In this document: piece by piece, positions 60,870 through 64,000 of the stretch
Layout of the letters: each line of letters starts with the position of its first letter
Numbering within the stretch: the stretch's first letter is position 1
Assembly: GCA_018292915.2 (NCBI GenBank)
Contig: JACVVK020000293.1
Span: forward strand, 221,501-285,500
Length of the DNA: 64,000 bases
From: Batillaria attramentaria
Lineage: Eukaryota > Mollusca > Gastropoda > Batillariidae
Direction: 5' to 3'
Program-made: the position numbers and the translations under genes
Notes under the pieces: model-generated
Database searches by the model: none
Told to the model about the DNA's origin: nothing
The model's input: only the letters and a program-made list of their open reading frames with translations

Positions 60870-60870
60870 A

Positions 60871-61022
60871 ACGTGGCAACAGCCTCCCCATCGGGCCCAT
60901 AGCACACCCGCTCTGGGTAGGAGCCGACCTAGGTAGGACAAATCCCGCTTGCCTCGGCTGAGACTCGAACCCGGGTCTCCCGGTCCATGATCCGAATGCT
61001 AACCACTAGACTACGGGGACCG
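60871..61022 (-). mobile_element. tRNA-like SINE family D, copy 1
   Basis: The complement begins with a tRNA-like head containing GTAGTCTAGTGGTTAGCA (A-box) and cccgggttcgagtctcagcc (B-box). About 150 bp matches 63392-63543. Confidence 0.75.
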
Positions 61023-61366
61023 GGAGTTCTGTTCATTTCACCTCAACCCAGTCAGCTGCAGGACTCCGAGCAGACAACATCGCTGCCTCAAGTCTTCATG
61101 TCGTGCTGTTACTTTGCTTTCCATGTTAGTTGACAATGACTTGACTGAAACACTTTCAGTCTTCGCCGGAATTTTAACAATGCCTACACTCAGTGTATAT
61201 GGTTTGAGGACGCCGGCTGCATATCATTACTAGTTTTGTCAAAATAGAGGAGACTGGGGATAGCCGCGGAGCCGGTAGAACTTTGGATTCTTCTTTTTTA
61301 TGACAAATACGCATCGTACAGAAATATGTTGACTGTGTGTGGTTGTAATGGACAGTTGATTAAAGG

Positions 61367-61508
61367 GTGGGGGTGGGTGGGTGTTTGGGAGTTTAACGTC
61401 CTTTTCCACAACATAAGCCGGGGTGGTATCAAAGACGGGGCAACGAGAAAAAGGCCAGCACAAATATTTGGCCCAAGCCGGGATTCGAACTCACGACCCG
61501 AGCATTGA
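61367..61508 (-). mobile_element. SINE-A copy, 5' truncated, with target-site duplication
   Basis: Flanked by acagttgattaaagg at 61352-61366 and 61509-61523, 15 bp and perfect. The head is cut in the middle. A small aagccggggtgg insertion replaces part of the body. Confidence 0.92.
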
Positions 61509-61622
61509 ACAGTTGATTAAAGGATACACAATCTTTGTCCAGTATTCAAGATTTTGGTCTGTGGCCATGAGTCAGTGTGTGGGTTTGTCTTTTTTTGTGG
61601 ATGTGAATCCAACGATTTAACA

Positions 61623-61664
61623 TAAACTTTGGACTCTCAATGTTCGGGTCATGAGTCGGTTCGA
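61623..61664 (+). mobile_element. SINE-A head fragment
   Basis: ttggactctcaatgttcggg and tcatgagtcggttcgaat correspond to the anticodon-to-B-box region only. Confidence 0.6.
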
Positions 61665-61667
61665 ATA

Positions 61668-61990
61668 GGGGTGAGCGGTGGTCTAATAGGCAGCGCGTCG
61701 GATTTAGCCGCTGCGCTACTGAACGGCCGTCACCAATGTCACGGCGATGAAGCGTGGGTTCCAGCCCAGATCGAGCGTGTGATATGTGATACCGGTTTTT
61801 TTCCTGGCTGCCGGGTGGCTCATCGGGGGTTTCTCTCCGGGTTATCCGGCTTTCCTCCCCCAGCAAAATTGTAAAAAAATAAAAATAAAAAAAAGGAAGG
61901 ATAGGTGGCGCTGCACCGCGGCGACGAGCTTCCCCCGAGGGAAGCAGCCCGAATTTCCCGAAAGGGATAATAAAGTAGTACAAAAAGAAA
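61668..61990 (+). mobile_element. SINE-C copy, longest in the window
   Basis: tRNA-like head ggtgagcggtggtctaatag, a degenerate B-box, tcgggggtttctctccgggt (shared with SINE-B), ggtggcgctgcaccgcggcg, and a 3' end tttcccgaaagggataataa. Confidence 0.8.
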
Positions 61991-62054
61991 AAAAGAGTCC
62001 TTGTCAGTCGGGAGCCAAAACGGCTTTGTGTTGGCATGTACCGACCTCGTCAGT

Positions 62055-62105
62055 TGCCTCGTCACCCTTGTGTGGTGGAAAAGGAAGAAGAAGAAGAAGA
62101 AAACC
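62055..62105 (+). mobile_element. Possible SINE-A body fragment with (GAA)n
   Basis: gttgcctcgtcacccttgtg-tggtggaaaagga fits the SINE-A body with a gap, followed by a GAA run. This is a weak assignment. Confidence 0.35.
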
Positions 62106-62169
62106 CAACTGCTTCATTATAATGAAACCGAGCTAATCTTGTCGGCCTCCATAAAAATAAAGCTCAGCC

Positions 62170-63250
62170 TCAGCCGTAATTAATGGGCATCCGTGTCCGC
62201 GGCTACATGTTGCACGTGCACGTCTGAAGAGGGGCGGGCGTGGCCCAGTTTAACTGTTGCAGGTTCCCCGTCTTATCCTGTCCTCTTGCTGAACTGTCGC
62301 CCTATCTCTCTGTCCGTGAAACAAAGAGTGACGACACCTGAGAACCTTAACGGACACGACTCAGATTAAAGAGCCAGAGAAGAAGAAGAAGAAGAAAAAG
62401 AAAAAAAAAAGATGGCGACACCACACTCACAGAGACAGAGGAGCTGTCTCAAAGGGAGGCAGTGTGTGCCCTGGGTTGCACCCCCTGGCAGTGCCAATCA
62501 TGGCCGGCGGATCGTCTTTCTGGCGCTGCACTCAGACACACCGCTCACTGTCAGCCTCCATATCTTCCCTGACAGATGCGAGCAGCAAACAGCAAATTGC
62601 TACCAAACCCCCTTTGCCAGCCCCCCCGACCCCCCTTCCATCACCCCTCCCCTCCCCTCCTCCCGACTCTGTCTTACCCTCTCCGCGGTTGTTGAAACTA
62701 GTGGTAACGACTCCTCAGTGCCAGAGGATGGAGGTTCAAGTCCTGCTTGGAGTTTCAAGTTCACTGACGTCTCGTGCCCGTCCTGTAGAGGCTGCATATA
62801 CCCGTTTGTCCCAGGCACTGAGCTGGTGTAGCATGCAAGCTGCACTGACCCGGGGCACTTTACGCGTAAACTTTCGAAGCGCCCCGGGTGAATGCCGCTG
62901 GAAGGGCCCCGGAGGAACTGGTTCGGTGGAGATTATCGTGTTGTCACATTTCGTGAACTGCTATTCACAACTTCCCGCAACCCGTTGTGCCACCGCTGCT
63001 CCGCACAGCAAGAAAAGGTAACTCGTGGCTGTAGCCTGAAGCTTACTTCCGGTTTTCGATATTTTCGTCGATCGTTTGCTGTGAGGTAAAACTCCCAGGT
63101 CCTGGGTGGAATCCACGGAGGGCTCGGAAGCTGGGGCATTTTTTTTTTTTTTAATGCATGATGATGGAGATGAGGATGATGTTAAGATGATGCTATGGAG
63201 GTCTGTGTGGTTTGGGGCAGCGGGACAGGGCCGGATTCTACGCTCCCTGT
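62170..63250. other. Unannotated stretch, GC-richer than average
   Basis: Contains (GAA)n near 62380-62408. Two overlapping frames of 139 and 185 codons at 62412-63021 have no recognisable family. No gene is called. Confidence 0.4.
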
Positions 63251-63391
63251 CATAAATATCAAGGCGTTAACCAGGCCCGGGAACTACGGCACCTGTAGTG
63301 CCGGCCGTTTAATCATCCACATCATAAGACGTGTCATACCAAGAGAAGCACCCCCCAAAGTCGCACCCGTGAAGTGGGGGAATCTCGGCTG

Positions 63392-63543
63392 TGTGGCAAC
63401 AGCCTCCCCATCGGGCCCATAGCACACTCGCTCTGGGTAGGAGCCAACCTTGGTAGGAAAAATCACGCTTGCCTCGGCTGGGACTCGAACCCGGGTCTCC
63501 CGGTCCATGGTCCGAAGTGCTAACCACTACACTACGGGGGCCG
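63392..63543 (-). mobile_element. tRNA-like SINE family D, copy 2
   Basis: Near-identical to 60871-61022. The complement starts ggcccccgtagtgtagtggt and has a clear B-box gggttcgagtccc. The non-tRNA part may extend left to about 63240. Confidence 0.75.
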
Positions 63544-63693
63544 GTTCGAAATCTAGTTCAAGCTAGTCTTTGGCAATACTGTGACCTGATTAAGTGTTCT
63601 AAACAAACTCCCGATGGTTTATTCCTGGATGCCTCATCTGCTGGCCTACCTCACCATGGAAACTCTTTATTACGACCTCGCCCTAAAAAAAGT

Positions 63694-63768
63694 GGCTATT
63701 TTTCTCGTCTTTGACATCACCCTTACGTGCTGAAAATGTACGTAAAACTTCAAAAACGTCCAAATAAC
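63694..63768 (+). mobile_element. SINE-A body remnant, diverged
   Basis: ctcgtctttgacatcaccct-tacgtgctgaaaatgtacgt-aaa keeps SINE-A order with several changes. Confidence 0.5.
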
Positions 63769-64000
63769 TAATCCTTTTGTCCCAGAAACAACAAAAAGGA
63801 TCTATCATTCCCTGTGTTGCGTATTCTGAGTGACTGTTAAACATAAAAGCCGAGACAAGGTAGAGAGACAAGGATGGATGGGTGACATCTTGCTGCTGAA
63901 GAAAGCTCTTGTGCACGTGTTTTTGTCGTCCTTCGTGGAATTAAAGGTCTGCGATCTCGAGAAAAAGCCACAAAGAGCTATCCTCCGACTGTGCAAAATG

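Noticed and set aside
62412..63021. Overlapping frames of 139 and 185 codons in GC-richer sequence
   Set aside because: No recognisable domain, no splice or promoter support, and two frames are open at once.

Overview
The window is animal nuclear DNA, most likely from a mollusc and perhaps a marine gastropod (species not established). It has very long AT-leaning non-coding stretches, hundreds of bases of (CA)n, (CT)n, (ATT)n, (TTG)n and pure poly-G/poly-C, and many tRNA-derived SINEs. One spliced gene encodes a nuclear receptor with the ESCKA P-box, which is typical of the protostome NR1J group (Drosophila HR96, C. elegans DAF-12/NHR-8, mussel NR1J1). There is no bacterial gene organisation.

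The only protein-coding gene I can support runs on the plus strand. Exon 22488-22695 carries the first zinc finger. An 11.2-kb intron follows. Exon 33917-34083 carries the second zinc finger and C-terminal extension. A 673-bp intron follows. Exon 34757-35888 carries the hinge, the whole ligand-binding domain, the AF-2 helix and a Pro/His-rich tail. From the first in-frame ATG (22507) the product is 495 aa. The 3' UTR probably runs to about 37.6 kb and contains a short array of CACGTG E-boxes. Any 5' exon and the promoter were not identified with confidence. A weak candidate first exon lies at 8.45 kb.

Region by region: 1-22 kb is upstream or non-coding sequence with a 77-bp-arm inverted repeat (679-876), a hairpin-forming 36-bp satellite (2.7-3.3 kb), other minisatellites and CT/CA arrays. 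22.5-35.9 kb is the receptor gene; its first intron holds a six-unit minisatellite, SINEs, an inverted repeat with a SINE nested inside it, and a 52-bp poly-G tract. 38-64 kb is repeat-dense and lacks a recognisable intact gene. It holds at least three, probably four, SINE-like families (called A-D here), one LINE reverse-transcriptase C-terminal remnant (54.9 kb), several unassigned dispersed repeats, and two promoter-like clusters (50.4-50.85 kb and 54.1 kb) that may belong to genes beyond the window.

Most open reading frames here are products of microsatellites whose period leaves frames open, and I do not treat them as genes. SINE family names A-D are my own labels. No database was consulted, so similarity to named families is from memory of motifs only.
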